Source: Pseudomonadota bacterium (lineage in GTDB: Bacteria; Pseudomonadota; Alphaproteobacteria; Rhizobiales; Beijerinckiaceae). Taken from it: DNA of 5,241 nt. The stretch spans positions 1 to 5,241 of the forward strand of contig JAEWKL010000814.1 in NCBI GenBank assembly GCA_023386115.1, read 5' to 3'. The translations under genes and the position numbers were made by a program. The notes under the pieces were generated by a model. The model had not been told where the DNA came from and made no database searches. It saw nothing but the letters and a program-made list of their open reading frames with translations. Positions 5,181-5,241 of this stretch are shown here, one piece after another (within the stretch, counting starts at the first letter, position 1; every line of letters begins with the position of its first letter).

Positions 5181-5241
5181 AGTGCCTCACCCGGGCGCCG
5201 GCGGCCGCGAAGGCCATGGTGGCCGGACGGACACCATGGCC
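5179..5241 (-). CDS. Possible C-terminal end of a convergent gene (partial)
   Basis: One minus-strand frame entering from the right edge reads GHGVRPATMAFAAAGARVRH and ends in TGA at 5179-5181. Nearly all codons end in G or C. It would converge on the exported-protein gene, leaving about 40 nt occupied by the hairpin repeats. At 20 residues the evidence is thin, other frames across the stretch are also open, and a strong inverted repeat overlaps it. Sequence beyond the window would settle it. Confidence 0.25.
   Translation of the reverse strand, partial: GHGVRPATMAFAAAGARVRH
5212..5241. repeat. Perfect 10-bp inverted repeat at the right window edge
   Basis: GGCCATGGTG (5212-5221) and CACCATGGCC (5232-5241) are exact reverse complements around a 10-nt loop. 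The second arm ends at the last base of the window, so the true stem may be longer. It could be a bidirectional terminator between convergent genes, a REP-like element or an operator; the sequence does not decide between these. Confidence 0.6.

Noticed and set aside
5216..5241. A plus-strand gene starting at ATG 5216 at the right edge
   Set aside because: It has no usable Shine-Dalgarno, only 26 nt are visible, and the ATG lies in an inverted-repeat arm. Nothing supports it.

Overview
This GC-rich window, with G or C at most third codon positions, reads as ordinary chromosomal DNA of an alphaproteobacterium. Methylobacteriaceae (Methylobacterium or Methylorubrum) is my best guess, based on codon usage and the look of the proteins. 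It cannot be proved without a search.

Layout, left to right. (1) Positions 1-1025, minus strand: a two-gene unit. An NAD(P)-binding atypical short-chain dehydrogenase/reductase (SDR) is followed after 4 nt by a SOUL heme-binding family gene that runs off the left edge. (2) Positions 1026-1226: a gap with a strong hairpin just past the end of the next gene. (3) Positions 1227-1943, minus strand: a short, single-domain PhoH ATPase with a GTG start. (4) Positions 1944-2384: a 441-nt gap that holds the phoH leader, one or two possible tiny genes that compete on opposite strands (2034-2196), and a cluster of GC-rich repeats and hairpins at the 3' end of the helicase gene. (5) Positions 2385-4727, minus strand: a complete UvrD/PcrA superfamily 1A DNA helicase with a C-terminal tail module. 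(6) Positions 4728-4889: a divergent intergenic region with three tandem 13-bp direct repeats. (7) Positions 4890-5138, plus strand: a small exported Gln-rich protein of unknown function. (8) Positions 5137-5241: two tandem 18-bp hairpin repeats, then a 10-bp inverted repeat at the right edge. The tail of a convergent minus-strand gene may also lie here.

How the genes relate. Apart from the SDR-SOUL pair, they look like independently transcribed genes: redox/heme handling, an RNA-associated or stress ATPase, DNA repair, and a periplasmic protein. I see no mobile element, phage gene, CRISPR array, tRNA, rRNA or defence module. I found no convincing new multi-gene system. The observations most worth checking are the 13-bp triplet repeat between uvrD and the small exported gene, the exported protein itself, the unresolved small gene between phoH and uvrD, and the repeat-rich gene ends.
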